64,000 bases of DNA from Planctomycetia bacterium (GCA_026401035.1 JAPLNR010000065.1:67969-131968), one strand, 5' to 3'. Counted from the stretch's first letter, positions 9,910 to 19,700 are shown. Numbers and translations: made by a program. Notes: a model not told the origin generated them from the sequence alone.

Positions 9910-11028
9910 ATGCCCTCCCAGTTCAACTTTCGTGTCGAGTCAGCCGATCCCGGTGGAGCTCGCGCGGGCGTGCTCTCGACGCCGCATGGGAGCGTGCCGA
10001 CGCCGCTGTTCATGCCGGTGGCGACGCTGGCGACCGTGAAGGGGGTCGATATCGGCCGCGTCGCGGAAACCGGCGCGGGGATGGTGCTCGCGAATACCTA
10101 TCACCTGCACCTGCGGCCTGGTGAGGCGATCGTGGAGCAGGGGGGCGGTGTCGGGAAGTTCATGGGCTGGGCCGGACCGACGCTCACCGACAGCGGCGGC
10201 TTCCAGGTTTTCAGTCTCGCGAAGCAGGTGCGCGTGACCGAAGAGGGGGCCTTTTTTCGTTCGCACATCGACGGATCTCCGGTCGACCTCACGCCCGAGG
10301 CGGCCGTGCGGATTCAGGAGAAGCTCGGCGCCGACGTCGCCATGCAGCTCGACGAGGTGGTCGCCCTGCCGGCAGATCGGGAGCGGGTCGAGGCGGCGAT
10401 GCGCCGTTCGCTCCGGTGGGCCGAGCGGTGCCTTGCCGCCCGCAGTCGGCCGGAGCAGGCGATGTTTGGCATCGTGCAGGGGGGGCTCGAGGCAGATCTC
10501 CGGCAGGAGAGCGCGGAGGCGCTCCGGCGGCTGCCGTTCGAAGGCTATGCCGTCGGCGGCCTGTCGGTGGGGGAGGGAACGGAGGCGATGGTGGCCGCAC
10601 TCGCGGCGACGGTGCCACACCTCCCGGCGGACAAGCCGCGTTACCTGATGGGTGTCGGACAGCCGCAGGACATCATCGCCGCGGTGGCGGCCGGCATCGA
10701 CATGTTCGACTGCGTGCTCCCCACGCGATGCGGCCGCAATTCGCTCGTCTACACGTTCGCCGGCCAGGTGCGGCTCCGCAACGCCAGCCATGCCGCCGAT
10801 CAGGGGCCTCTCGAGGAGGGCTGCCCCTGCCTGGCGTGCCGTCACAGTCGCAGTTACATCCGCCACCTCTTTCTCGCCGGCGAGATGCTCGGGCCGATTC
10901 TGGCCTCGATTCACAACCTCACCTTCTATCAGCGACTCATCGCCCGCCTGCGGGCCGCGATCGTGGCGGGGCGTTTCGATGCCCTGCGGCAGGAGCTGTT
11001 GGCGCGGTTCTCGGCCCCTGCCGCCTGA
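9910..11028 (+). CDS. tgt: tRNA-guanine transglycosylase (queuine/preQ1 insertion)
   Basis: Tgt exchanges guanine 34 of GUN-anticodon tRNAs for preQ1 on the route to queuosine. The 372-residue protein has TPLFMPVATLATVKG near the start, DSGGFQVFSL (general acid/base Asp), the FDCVLPTR nucleophile Asp near residue 267, and a zinc site CPCLAC with a downstream His in RSYIRHLF. All catalytic elements are present. The ATG at 9910 is chosen; a GTG nine bases upstream (9901) is also possible, as neither has a clear ribosome-binding site. It heads the classic tgt-yajC-secDF order. No queA or other queuosine gene is in view. Confidence 0.93.
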   Translation: MPSQFNFRVESADPGGARAGVLSTPHGSVPTPLFMPVATLATVKGVDIGRVAETGAGMVLANTYHLHLRPGEAIVEQGGGVGKFMGWAGPTLTDSGGFQVFSLAKQVRVTEEGAFFRSHIDGSPVDLTPEAAVRIQEKLGADVAMQLDEVVALPADRERVEAAMRRSLRWAERCLAARSRPEQAMFGIVQGGLEADLRQESAEALRRLPFEGYAVGGLSVGEGTEAMVAALAATVPHLPADKPRYLMGVGQPQDIIAAVAAGIDMFDCVLPTRCGRNSLVYTFAGQVRLRNASHAADQGPLEEGCPCLACRHSRSYIRHLFLAGEMLGPILASIHNLTFYQRLIARLRAAIVAGRFDALRQELLARFSAPAA

Positions 11029-11141
11029 ACGGCAGCGAACCGTTTCCCCACGGCCCGCGAATACCTTGGGCTTGTCGGTCGCGCGCGGTCGCCACTACAT
11101 TTGCGGCTCTTGAACATCGAGCCGCTCCCCGAATAGTCGCC

Positions 11142-11462
11142 ATGCAGCAAGCCCCGAACAACCTCGAACTCCTGCTCTCCTACCTGCCGTTCGTGCTGGT
11201 GGTGTTCGCCGCGTGGATGCTCCTTTACAAGCCGGAGCGGGAGCGGATGCAACGGCACAAGGAACTGCTGGCGGCGCTCAAGAAAAACGACCGCGTGCTG
11301 ACGACGTCGGGCATGTACGGCACGGTCGCTAATGTCGACCGCGAGGGAGAGCGGGTGTCGCTCAAGATCGACGATTCGGAAAACGTGAAGATCACGGTCA
11401 CGCTTTCGAGCATTGCCAAGGTGCTCGGCGAAACGGCCGCAACGCCCCCGTCCGGGGCCTGA
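11142..11462 (+). CDS. yajC: Sec translocon accessory subunit YajC
   Basis: YajC is a small inner-membrane partner of SecDF in the holotranslocon. This 106-residue protein has one membrane segment (about residues 11-29, LSYLPFVLVVFAAWMLLY), the family motif KPERERMQRHKELLAALKKND, then GMYGTVANV and a C-terminal beta-rich cytoplasmic part. The start is ATG at 11142; the frame stays open upstream, but the extension overlaps tgt and has no family similarity. It sits between tgt and secDF, 33 bp before the latter, as in most bacteria. Confidence 0.92.
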   Translation: MQQAPNNLELLLSYLPFVLVVFAAWMLLYKPERERMQRHKELLAALKKNDRVLTTSGMYGTVANVDREGERVSLKIDDSENVKITVTLSSIAKVLGETAATPPSGA

Positions 11463-11495
11463 TTTTACAGGCAAGACCAAACACAGAGAGCCAGC

Positions 11496-14426
11496 ATGGA
11501 CATCGCTTCGTTCGTTCCCTTTCTCCTCGCCCAGGCCGCCGAGATCGCCCCCATGGCCGACGCCATCCCGGCAGCGGCGACGGCCGCCGCCACGCTGCCC
11601 TGGTGGCGTGAGGGCTGGTTTCTCTGGCTGCTCACGCTCCTGACCGTCGCGGTGCCGACCCTGATCGCCTGGGGGCTCTCCAGGCAGTTGCGGGCTTCCG
11701 ACATGTGGGCCCGTCTCGCGGCGGTGCTCGTGGCGCTCACGGCAGGCTGCGTGATCACGGCCCTTGGCTGGCCGCCGCGGCTGGGCATCGATCTGAAGGG
11801 GGGCGTGATCCTCGTCTACGAGATCGATTCCTCGAAAAAACTGCAGGAGCAAAAAGATGGCGAGGGGGGGGCGTCGGCGCCCATCGATATGGACAAGCTC
11901 GTGGCGGCCGTGGCCCGGAGAGTGAATCCAGGCGGTCAGAAGGAAGTGACTGTCCGCAGGTATGGAATCGATCAGCTCGAGGTGATCGTGCCCGACGTGG
12001 ACCAGGCCGAAGTCGACCTCATCAAGCGGATCGTCTCGAGCGCCGGAGTGCTCGAGTTTCGGATCACCGCCAATCCGGAGGATCCGCGGCACAAGCGGGT
12101 GGTGGAGCTCGGCAGCAGCACGGCTGGCACGAATGTCCTGGAGGGCGGCAATCCGGTCGGCCGCTGGGTGCAGCTCGACACCTCGAAGATGAATCCGGCG
12201 GAGGATCGCGGTCTGGTCACGCGGGTGATGCCTGACGGCCGCGTCGAGGTGCTCGTGGTGCTCGATCGCTTCAACGTCACCGGCGGCTTTCTGTCGCGGG
12301 CATCCGCGAGCTACGACCAAAACCTGCAGCCCTGCGTGAATTTCTCGTTCAATTCGGCCGGTGCGGCCCTGTTTGGCACGCTCACGGGCCAGAATCTTCC
12401 CGATCCGGCCAACCGGCTCGAGAGCCGGCTGGGCATCGTGCTCGACGACACGCTGCTCTCCGCGCCCACGATCCGCAGCACCATTTCCGGCGACGGCCAG
12501 ATCACCGGCAGCTTCAAGCAGGCCGACGTCGAATTTCTGGTCGGCGTGCTGAACGCGGGCAGCCTCCCGGCCGCGCTCTACAGCGAGCCGATCAGCGAGC
12601 AGAAAATCAGCCCGCAGTTGGGGGCCGATACGATCCGCTCCGGCGCCCGGGCGATGCTTCTGGCCACGGTCGTGGTGCTCTCGTTCATGCTCGCCTATTA
12701 CCGATTTTCAGGGTTCGTTGCCGATCTGGCGGTGCTGCTCAATATCATTCTCGTCGTGGCGTTGATGATCTCGATCAAGGCCGCCTTCACTCTCGCGGGG
12801 CTCGCCGGCCTCGTGCTCTCGGTGGGCATGGCCGTCGATGCCAATGTGCTCATCTACGAGCGGATGCGGGAGGAGACCGACCGCGGCGCCGGCCTCCGAA
12901 TGGCGATCCGGAACGGCTTTCAGCGGGCGTTCTCCACGATCGTCGATTCCAATCTCACGACGCTGATTACCGGCGTGGTGCTGTTTGCCATTGGAACCGA
13001 TCAGCTGAAGGGTTTCGCCGTCACGCTTGTCCTCGGCCTGACGCTTAACCTCTTCACCGCGGTTTTCTGCTCGCGGGTGCTGTTCGATCTGGCCGAGCGG
13101 AATCGCTGGATCACCTCCCTGAAGATGAGCAGGCTCTTCGGGCAGACGGACTTCAAGTTCGTTTCGTGGATGTGGCCGGCGATCATCGGCTCGTCCCTGT
13201 TCGTGCTGGTCGGACTGGCGGCCGCCATGCAGCGCGGTGCCGGTCTGTTCGACATCGACTTCACTGGTGGCACGAGCGTGCAGGTGGCGTTCAAACCGGA
13301 TCAGGGGCTCGATATTGCCGAGGTTCGGCAGAAGGTCGCGGGGCTCCCCGACGTGGCCGTCAGCGGTGTGACGGCCGCGGACGGCGTTGCCAACCTGCGG
13401 TACAAGATCGACACGTCGCTGCGGGACGACGACGCGGTGGAAGCGGCCTTGCAGGACGCGTTTCCGGGGCGGCTCGCCACCTACTCGATGGGGTTCGGCG
13501 AGATCACGTCGGCCGCGAAGCAGGACGAGAAAAAGGATGGCGACGCGGGCAAGAACGCCAAGGAGACGGTGCAGACCCTCGGCACGATCGCGCCGCTCGA
13601 CTTCCCTGAAAAGATCAACCTGCTCACGCTCCGGTCCACGATCAAGGAGGCCATGGAAGCGGAAGGCGTTGGTGACGCTCCCTTCGAACTCGAGGCCGAG
13701 GGAATGACCGGTCGATCGAGGCCCTATCGTAACTGGGCTCTGGCGACGTCTCTGGATCCCGATGTCGCCCGCCGTGTGCTGGAGCGGGTCGCGAAGAAGC
13801 TGAACGAAACACCGGTGTATCTCTCGGCGAACACGATCGGTGGCAAGGTCGCCGGCAACACGAAGGTGACGGCGGTCTACGCGCTGCTCGCCAGCCTGTT
13901 GATGATCGTGCTCTACGTCTGGCTGCGGTTTCAGAATGTGGCCTTCGGCCTCGCGGCCGTGGTGGCCCTCGCGCACGACGTGCTCGTGGCGGTTGCCTGC
14001 CTGGCGCTGAGCAAGTTTGTGGCACCCGTCATGGGCTGGGCACTCGTCGACGATTTCAAGATCAGCCTCGACGTGGTGGCGGCATTGCTGACGATCGTCG
14101 GTTTCTCGATCAACGACACGATCGTGATCTTCGATCGCCTGCGGGAACTCCGCGGCAAGAGCCAGTTCGTAACAGGGCCGATGATCGACAAGGCCGTCAA
14201 TCAGACGCTCAGCCGCACGATCCTCACGTCGGGCACCGCCTTTCTCGCCACGCTGATTCTGTATCTGTTTGGCGGGCAGGGAATCCACGCTTTTGCCTTC
14301 ACCATGCTGGTGGGCATCATCACCGGCAGTTACAGCACGATCTTCATCGCCTCACCGATCGTGCTCTGGCTCCAGGGCCGAATGGCTCCGGCCACGGCGG
14401 GGTCGCCGGCCGCCCGGGCGATCTAA
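11496..14426 (+). CDS. secDF: Fused protein-export membrane protein SecD-SecF
   Basis: SecD and SecF use the proton-motive force to help pull preproteins through SecYEG. Here they form one 976-residue chain. The SecD half starts after two extra N-terminal hydrophobic segments with RLGIDLKGGVILVYEID, then the P1 domain, then a six-helix block with GMAVDANVLIYERMREE (proton-relay Asp). The SecF half begins around residue 560 with FDIDFTGGTSVQVAF and ends with a second six-helix block containing VGFSINDTIVIFDRLRE. A charged, lysine-rich stretch lies near residues 675-690 in the SecF periplasmic domain. AGAGAG precedes the ATG at 11496. Fused SecDF is known in several phyla, planctomycetes among them. 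Confidence 0.95.
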   Translation: MDIASFVPFLLAQAAEIAPMADAIPAAATAAATLPWWREGWFLWLLTLLTVAVPTLIAWGLSRQLRASDMWARLAAVLVALTAGCVITALGWPPRLGIDLKGGVILVYEIDSSKKLQEQKDGEGGASAPIDMDKLVAAVARRVNPGGQKEVTVRRYGIDQLEVIVPDVDQAEVDLIKRIVSSAGVLEFRITANPEDPRHKRVVELGSSTAGTNVLEGGNPVGRWVQLDTSKMNPAEDRGLVTRVMPDGRVEVLVVLDRFNVTGGFLSRASASYDQNLQPCVNFSFNSAGAALFGTLTGQNLPDPANRLESRLGIVLDDTLLSAPTIRSTISGDGQITGSFKQADVEFLVGVLNAGSLPAALYSEPISEQKISPQLGADTIRSGARAMLLATVVVLSFMLAYYRFSGFVADLAVLLNIILVVALMISIKAAFTLAGLAGLVLSVGMAVDANVLIYERMREETDRGAGLRMAIRNGFQRAFSTIVDSNLTTLITGVVLFAIGTDQLKGFAVTLVLGLTLNLFTAVFCSRVLFDLAERNRWITSLKMSRLFGQTDFKFVSWMWPAIIGSSLFVLVGLAAAMQRGAGLFDIDFTGGTSVQVAFKPDQGLDIAEVRQKVAGLPDVAVSGVTAADGVANLRYKIDTSLRDDDAVEAALQDAFPGRLATYSMGFGEITSAAKQDEKKDGDAGKNAKETVQTLGTIAPLDFPEKINLLTLRSTIKEAMEAEGVGDAPFELEAEGMTGRSRPYRNWALATSLDPDVARRVLERVAKKLNETPVYLSANTIGGKVAGNTKVTAVYALLASLLMIVLYVWLRFQNVAFGLAAVVALAHDVLVAVACLALSKFVAPVMGWALVDDFKISLDVVAALLTIVGFSINDTIVIFDRLRELRGKSQFVTGPMIDKAVNQTLSRTILTSGTAFLATLILYLFGGQGIHAFAFTMLVGIITGSYSTIFIASPIVLWLQGRMAPATAGSPAARAI

Positions 14427-14441
14427 ACGCCTAAACGCCCT

Positions 14442-14460
14442 CCGCCGGGGATTCCGGTGG
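14442..14460 (+). terminator. Possible stem-loop terminator after secDF
   Basis: CCGCCGG (14442-14448), loop GGATT, CCGGTGG (14454-14460), a 7-bp stem with one G-U pair, 15 bp after the stop. It has no T-tract, so termination is only suggested. The rest of the gap to 14646 shows nothing recognisable. Confidence 0.3.
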
Positions 14461-14646
14461 ACGGCCTGCCGGCGACCGTGACGGTCGGGCAAAGTGGTCC
14501 GTCCATGCGGACTGGGGCTGCCGCCGGGACCCGGCTGCCCTGCGGTGCAGCTCCTCCGGGCCTGCCTGACGGCGGTGCGTGACGCATACTTTCTTGCGTC
14601 GCGGCTCGAGCCGTGGCTAATCCCGGCCCTCTGGGCGGAGCAGTCG

Positions 14647-15585
14647 ATGTCCAAACTCGAGCAGACAATTCGCTTCATGGTGGGCTTGGCGTTGGTGGCG
14701 ACGGGTGTTTCGGTCGCGTCGCCATTCGTGCTCGACGTTCTGGCGGCGTATTCCCGAACGCCCGCCGCGGCGTCGACGGCCGCCGAGCCGGAGGCTGCTG
14801 TCTTGGCCGCCACGCGGCCGGCTACCGTGGGCTATGCGTCGCATGCGATCCGTGATCCTCGGCTGGGCGGCTGGGAACATCAGCCGCTGACCGCATCAGA
14901 CATCGCCCCGCCGCCCGCGGAATTTTCCCCGGCGCTGGACGTGCCAAGCCGTGACTATCGCCCGCCAGCGCCGCCCGGGCCGCTGCCTCAGGTTGCGGTC
15001 GACATGTCGCGGTCCACGCCGCAGTTGGATTCCGCCTATCGCTCCACGCTCGATGTGCCGCCGCCGCCATTGCTCGATGCCGATTCGCCACCGCCATTGG
15101 CAGTGGCATGGTCGGCCAATGACACCGCCCGAACGACCGCCGGCAGGCCAATTGTTCCACCCGCCGCAGGCGGTGCCACAGCGGTCCAGCAAGTGCCACA
15201 GGCTCCCGCATCGACCTACATTGTCCGCGACGGCGATGACCTGACGAGCATTGCGACAAAAATCTATGGGAACCCCGGCGCTGCCAGCGTTATCTGGTCC
15301 GTGAACCGGGATCGGCTGACCGATCCCGCCCTTCTGCCGATCGGATCGGAACTGAGGATTCCCCCCGCCTGGAGTCTGCCTACCGCCGACAGGCAGGGCG
15401 GGGCGGTGATTGAGCCCTCGAACCGGCCGGCAAGCGTGCGGGTGGGGCCCGGTGAAACCCTCGAAACCCTCGCCCAACGCTTTTACGGCAACCGGGCGAT
15501 GGCGCCGCGACTCTGGGAGGCCAACCGCGACCGGCTTCGCAACCCGGCTCTGCTCGTGACCGGCATGGAGATCAGGCTCCCCTAG
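14647..15585 (+). CDS. Membrane-anchored protein with two LysM domains
   Basis: The 312-residue protein has an N-terminal membrane anchor (about residues 9-30) and a long Ala/Pro-rich linker. Two C-terminal LysM repeats follow: TYIVRDGDDLTSIATKIYGN and then RVGPGETLETLAQRFYGN, each ending in an LRIP or IRLP strand. LysM modules bind N-acetylglucosamine glycans such as peptidoglycan. No catalytic domain is present, so a structural or wall-tethering role is inferred. Start ATG at 14647 is preceded by GGCGGAG. Its stop and that of the convergent gene share the tetranucleotide CTAG. Confidence 0.75.
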   Translation: MSKLEQTIRFMVGLALVATGVSVASPFVLDVLAAYSRTPAAASTAAEPEAAVLAATRPATVGYASHAIRDPRLGGWEHQPLTASDIAPPPAEFSPALDVPSRDYRPPAPPGPLPQVAVDMSRSTPQLDSAYRSTLDVPPPPLLDADSPPPLAVAWSANDTARTTAGRPIVPPAAGGATAVQQVPQAPASTYIVRDGDDLTSIATKIYGNPGAASVIWSVNRDRLTDPALLPIGSELRIPPAWSLPTADRQGGAVIEPSNRPASVRVGPGETLETLAQRFYGNRAMAPRLWEANRDRLRNPALLVTGMEIRLP

Positions 15586-16580
15586 CGTTTCTTGTTCTTG
15601 TCGAGCACCAGCGACAGGAATGTCTTCACCCGATCCGCAGGATTCGCCGACCGGTCGGCTGCGAGCTTATCGCCGGAAAGCGTCGAATCGGCCTGCATGA
15701 AGAAGACGGTTGCGTCCGCGACCTTTTCGAGTTCCTTCGCCTTGGCCGGTTGCTGGCCGGGCCGCTGCTCAAACCATTCCTTCGGCCGCTGCTTCTTCAA
15801 TTGCTCGGCCAGCCGCGTTGCGTCGCGGTCATCCTTGCCGGCGAGCACCATGATCGGCATCTGCCGCTTGAGCACGTCGGCCGACAAGGCGGGCGAAATC
15901 GACAATCCCTTGGTGGCCCAGATCGGGCTGATCAGGACGAGGGCCCGCACCTGCTGCCCTTGTGGTCCGCTGGCGATGGGCGGCCATGCCCAGTCGGCGA
16001 CCGTCCAGAGAGCGGCAAGCGTCGCTCCCGCACCCGAGCCAACGACGCACAGCCGATCGATATCGAGTTCACCAGCGTCTGATTTTTGCTTGACGAAGTT
16101 GCGCACCGCTTCGATGTCGCCCCGGATGCCGGACTGGTCGCGAACACGGCCCCCCGTTGCGGCAGCGATCATTTCCAGGTCTGACTTTTTGAACGTCTTC
16201 GGATCGAGGGTTTCCTCGCGGCCGTTGGCCGTGGTGCGGGTCGTGCTCGCGCCGTGACCGCGGAGGTCTGGAGCCACGACGGCGCAGCCCAACTTCTGCA
16301 GGGCCAGGGCCAACGGTTCCACCGACTTGTGCGAGCCATCGAGGTCATGAAGGAGGATCACGGTCGCCAAAGGAGCGGCATCCTCGGAAACGGGGTAATA
16401 CCAGGCCGCCAAACTCAGCCCATCGGACGTCTCGAGGGCCACTTCTTCGGCATCGGGAATCGCAGCCACCGCGGCTGGTTCGGGAGCCTCCGCAGCAGCC
16501 GGCGAACAGCTGGACAAAACGCAGGCCGGAGCAATCAAAAAAAAGGCCGAAGCGGCCAAAAACCGTGGGCAACGGGCCAT
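15582..16580 (-). CDS. Alpha/beta-hydrolase, probable lipoprotein
   Basis: A 332-residue protein with an export signal ending in a lipobox-like LSSC (Cys25), so lipid anchoring is likely. The mature part is an alpha/beta hydrolase. It has VILLHDLDGSHKS (oxyanion-hole HD), VVAPDLRGHGAS, the nucleophile elbow VVGSGAGAT with Ser, and PIMVLAGKDD before the catalytic Asp region. The final His of a triad is not obvious in the C-terminal part, which is lysine-rich. It probably hydrolyses an ester or peptide at the envelope; the substrate is unknown. ATG at 16580 is chosen because it places the signal peptide at the N-terminus. It is convergent with the LysM gene (3-bp overlap) and divergent from the VWA gene. 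Confidence 0.7.
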   Translation of the reverse strand: MARCPRFLAASAFFLIAPACVLSSCSPAAAEAPEPAAVAAIPDAEEVALETSDGLSLAAWYYPVSEDAAPLATVILLHDLDGSHKSVEPLALALQKLGCAVVAPDLRGHGASTTRTTANGREETLDPKTFKKSDLEMIAAATGGRVRDQSGIRGDIEAVRNFVKQKSDAGELDIDRLCVVGSGAGATLAALWTVADWAWPPIASGPQGQQVRALVLISPIWATKGLSISPALSADVLKRQMPIMVLAGKDDRDATRLAEQLKKQRPKEWFEQRPGQQPAKAKELEKVADATVFFMQADSTLSGDKLAADRSANPADRVKTFLSLVLDKNKKR

Positions 16581-16745
16581 GGGAGCCTTTCCGGGGCCGT
16601 GGAAAACAGCCATTTGAGACGGAGACAAAGAGCCTATGCCGGGGAGTTTTTTCTAGTCAATCGCCAACTGCGGGCGATTTCGGGAATAGAGTACACTGCT
16701 TGTGCCGATCATTGCTTGTGGATGGTTCCCTGCGTGTGGGTGATC

Positions 16746-18716
16746 ATGACGCTTCTCGAGCGGGCAAAACAACGGTGGCAGGAATATACGGGCGAGGAGG
16801 AGACTCCGCTCGATGGTGACACGCCAGCCTGGGCCGTGAGCCTTGGAATCCACGTCGTCGTGCTCCTTTCGCTTGCCTTGGCCGGTCTTGGCCAGTCTCC
16901 CAAGCCAGCCCGTAACTTCACGGTGATCGAGGTGCCGAAGGCCGCGGAGGAGGATGTGCTGCTCGCGCCTCAGGAAATCGCCGTCTCGGAGGAGTCGGCG
17001 GAGGCCCCCGGAGCGGAAAGTGAGCAGAGCACCGAGGTGGCGCAGGCCTTCGCCCCGACGCTCTCCGAGGTGTCGGTCGTCTCGGTCGAAGTGGAGCCTG
17101 ATTTGGTCAGCGACATCCAGTTGGAGGCCGTGAACGACGTCCCAACGGCCCAGACCATCGATGCGACCGTGGTGCTGAAGGGGGCAATGGGCGTTGGCAC
17201 GACCGGTGCGTCCGGAGCGGTGGACCATCTGACGGCGGAGATCGCCGCCGCACTTGCCCAACGGCCAACCCTCGTCTGCTGGGTGTTCGACCGCTCGGTC
17301 AGCCTCTCGGCCCAACGGGAGCAGATCGCCGGACGCTTGGAGCGGGTGTTCGACGAACTCGGCGCCAATCGATCAGCCGCCCATCGCCCCGATCTGACGA
17401 ACCTGGTGGTGGCCTTTGGCGCGGAAGTGTCCCTCGTCACGAAGCACACAACGGACGACGTCACGGAGGTCGTGAAAGCCATCCGTTCCATCTCGGTCGA
17501 CGACTCTGGTGCGGAGATGACTTTTCTCGCGGTGCGCAAGACGGCGGAGATGGCGAGGGTTTTTCGCACGTCTGCGCCAAAGCGAAACGTGATGATCGTC
17601 GTCTTCACCGATGAAGTGGGGAACGACGCGGACACCGCCGACGAAACCGCCAAGATTTGTCGCACGCTCACCATCCCGGTGTACGTGGTGGGTGTGCCGG
17701 CGCCGTTCGGGATCGCCCAGGTGAAGATGAAATACGTGGAGTTCGATCCCAAGTACGCGCAGGACGAGCAATGGGCCGTGATCGAGCAGGGGCCCGAGAC
17801 GCTCTATCCGGAAGTCGTGCGCGTGCGCTCCGACAGGTATGCCGACGAAGCGATCGATTCTGGATTCGGCCCGTTCGGCCTGTCCAAGTTGTGCGCGGAG
17901 ACGGGGGGCATTTATTTCCGCGTCCATGCCAACAGCGGCGCGCGGGGCCGGGTCACGAATGAGATGACCGCGCCGATGTCGTCCCAGTTGCGATACTTCT
18001 TCGAGCCCGACGCGATGCGGCCCTACCAGCCCGACTACGTTTCTCGACGCAAACTCGATCAGGAACTGGCTGGCAACCGGGCGAAGCAGGCGCTCGTCGA
18101 GGCCGCGAAAATGTCGGAGATCGAGCCGATGCAATCTCCGGAAATGACTTTCCCGCGCAAGGACGACGGCACGCTCAGCGGGCTTTTGAGCGCAGCGCAG
18201 ACGGCTGCGGCCAAACTGCAGCCCAAGATCGACGCCCTCCACGACAAACTCAAGGTCGGCCTGACGGATCGCGAGCGGCTCCGAGAAAAGCGCTGGCAGG
18301 CGGGATATGACCTCGCGCTGGGCCGCGTGCTGGCCGTCAAGGTTCGCACCGATGCCTACAACCTGATGCTCGCTCAGGCCAAGCTGGGCATGAAATTCAA
18401 GAATCCCAAGAGCGACACGTGGCAACTGTCGCCGAGCGACAGCATTACGGTCGGCTCTCCGACCGAGAAACTCGCCAAGCAGGCGAACGAACTGCTCGAG
18501 CGTGTCGTGCGGGAGCATCCAGGAACGCCTTGGGCGCTCTTGGCGGGTGAAGAACTGCGTCTGCCGCTCGGCTACGAGTGGAGCGAGACGCATACGGGTG
18601 TCAACGAAGAGAAGGGAATGGCGGGCGCTGGAAACAATCTGGCGACGGCCCGAGCCGACGACAAAAAGAAAATGCTCGGCCCCCCGAAGCCCAAACGCGA
18701 CCTCAAGCGGTTGTAG
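16746..18716 (+). CDS. Membrane-anchored von Willebrand factor A-like protein
   Basis: This 656-residue protein begins with a short cytoplasmic segment and one membrane helix (about residues 28-48). An acidic, Glu/Ala/Val-rich periplasmic spacer (60-150) follows, giving an N-terminus that resembles TonB or energy-coupling anchors. A VWA domain starts near residue 173, with a metal-site DRSVS (182-186). Its later part includes NVMIVVFTDEVGND. The C-terminal third is lysine-rich and helical. VWA domains bind ligands through Mg2+, and planctomycetes have many. The specific partner is unknown. The ATG at 16746 is taken rather than 16722, because it gives a compact N-terminus before the helix. Confidence 0.7.
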   Translation: MTLLERAKQRWQEYTGEEETPLDGDTPAWAVSLGIHVVVLLSLALAGLGQSPKPARNFTVIEVPKAAEEDVLLAPQEIAVSEESAEAPGAESEQSTEVAQAFAPTLSEVSVVSVEVEPDLVSDIQLEAVNDVPTAQTIDATVVLKGAMGVGTTGASGAVDHLTAEIAAALAQRPTLVCWVFDRSVSLSAQREQIAGRLERVFDELGANRSAAHRPDLTNLVVAFGAEVSLVTKHTTDDVTEVVKAIRSISVDDSGAEMTFLAVRKTAEMARVFRTSAPKRNVMIVVFTDEVGNDADTADETAKICRTLTIPVYVVGVPAPFGIAQVKMKYVEFDPKYAQDEQWAVIEQGPETLYPEVVRVRSDRYADEAIDSGFGPFGLSKLCAETGGIYFRVHANSGARGRVTNEMTAPMSSQLRYFFEPDAMRPYQPDYVSRRKLDQELAGNRAKQALVEAAKMSEIEPMQSPEMTFPRKDDGTLSGLLSAAQTAAAKLQPKIDALHDKLKVGLTDRERLREKRWQAGYDLALGRVLAVKVRTDAYNLMLAQAKLGMKFKNPKSDTWQLSPSDSITVGSPTEKLAKQANELLERVVREHPGTPWALLAGEELRLPLGYEWSETHTGVNEEKGMAGAGNNLATARADDKKKMLGPPKPKRDLKRL

Positions 18717-18805
18717 GCGAGCAGGCCACGGCAACCGGCTGCCAGCGACCAATCCGGCTTCGAGCCACCCACGCCCCGTCGCCGGACGTTCGCTGCGCCC
18801 TGCGG

Positions 18806-18945
18806 CTCCCGATGCTGAGGAGCCGGGATCGGCGGAAGCTCGCGGAGCATTGGAGTTTTCGCTGGGTTGAGGTCGGCGCTGCCGCACGGCCGCGGTGCGA
18901 AAAATCCACGCGACAAGACTTCTGCCGTCCCGGCGACCAATGGGG
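18806..18945. repeat. Dispersed repeat family, diverged copy D
   Basis: This copy starts with CTCCCGATGCTGAGGAG (18806-18822), identical to the start of the copy at 43975. It remains alignable through GGCGGAAGCTCG, GAGGTCGGCGCTGCCGCA and GACTTCTGCCG to CCGGCGACCAATG (18930-18942). It is more diverged than the other copies and no flanking near-palindrome is recognised. It fills most of the 324-bp convergent gap between the VWA gene and the lipoprotein gene. Nothing else is recognised in that gap. Confidence 0.7.
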
Positions 18946-19040
18946 GTTGTTTGCGCAGGGCAGCGAGCGGGGCAGGATTCGCTTCGGGCCTTCGGTCGCT
19001 CGCGGTCAGCGTGCCCGGGCCGGCCCGGCAGTCATGAAAC

Positions 19041-19700
19041 CTAGAACGTGAGCGACTCTTCCGCGAAGGTGGTGCGACTGTCGTAGGCGTGGAAGGTGCG
19101 GGCGATCCGTCCGGCCAGAATCTGCAGGAACATCCCGCGAAACTGCGACTCCGAGCGGTCGGTCGTGGGAATGGCACTGTCGGCGGGAAACTCGAAGTCG
19201 TCGAACCGCTTCTCGAACACGACCTTCTTGGCAGCGACATCGTAGACCCGGACATGGGCTGTGGCCCGGCCGCGATAGAGCGTGGAGCCCTCGTGCAGCC
19301 GGAATTCCTCGAGGTCGATGCCCACCACCATGTCGGCATCCAGCGCCTTGCCCACGGTGGCGTGGTCGACCCAGGCGTTTTCGTCGACCCAGCGGGCCAC
19401 CTCCTGCTGGTTGATGAGCCGCGACTTGCGAACGTTGCGTTCCAATTGCAGCCCAACCATGGAGGCCAGTTCGCGGGCAGAGCCTGCGTCGCTGAACTCG
19501 AGTTCGACGATCGGCTTGCAGACCACGGCCACATGCTTGCCCTTGAGGCCCTTGAATTCCGGCGGCGTGTCCTCCGGCATGAGGACGTAGGCGGCCGTGA
19601 GCAGCATCGAACAGCCGCTGGTCGAGACGAGCAGCGTCACGGGCAGCAACAGGGATACGAGCCGGACGAGGCGGGCATGGTGAGCAGGCCGGGGATGCAT
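19041..19700 (-). CDS. Uncharacterised lipoprotein
   Basis: The 219-residue protein starts with a basic N-region, a hydrophobic stretch and a lipobox-like TSGC (Cys30), so it is probably a lipid-anchored envelope protein. The mature part has KGKHVAVVCKP followed by a region with VDENAWVDHATVGKALDAD and VVGIDLEEFRL. It resembles proteins that compute a per-family alpha/beta fold, such as TolB-N or CsgG-like domains. I do not recognise a named family. No catalytic motif is seen. It is convergent with the VWA gene, across the repeat-containing gap. Confidence 0.65.
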   Translation of the reverse strand: MHPRPAHHARLVRLVSLLLPVTLLVSTSGCSMLLTAAYVLMPEDTPPEFKGLKGKHVAVVCKPIVELEFSDAGSARELASMVGLQLERNVRKSRLINQQEVARWVDENAWVDHATVGKALDADMVVGIDLEEFRLHEGSTLYRGRATAHVRVYDVAAKKVVFEKRFDDFEFPADSAIPTTDRSESQFRGMFLQILAGRIARTFHAYDSRTTFAEESLTF

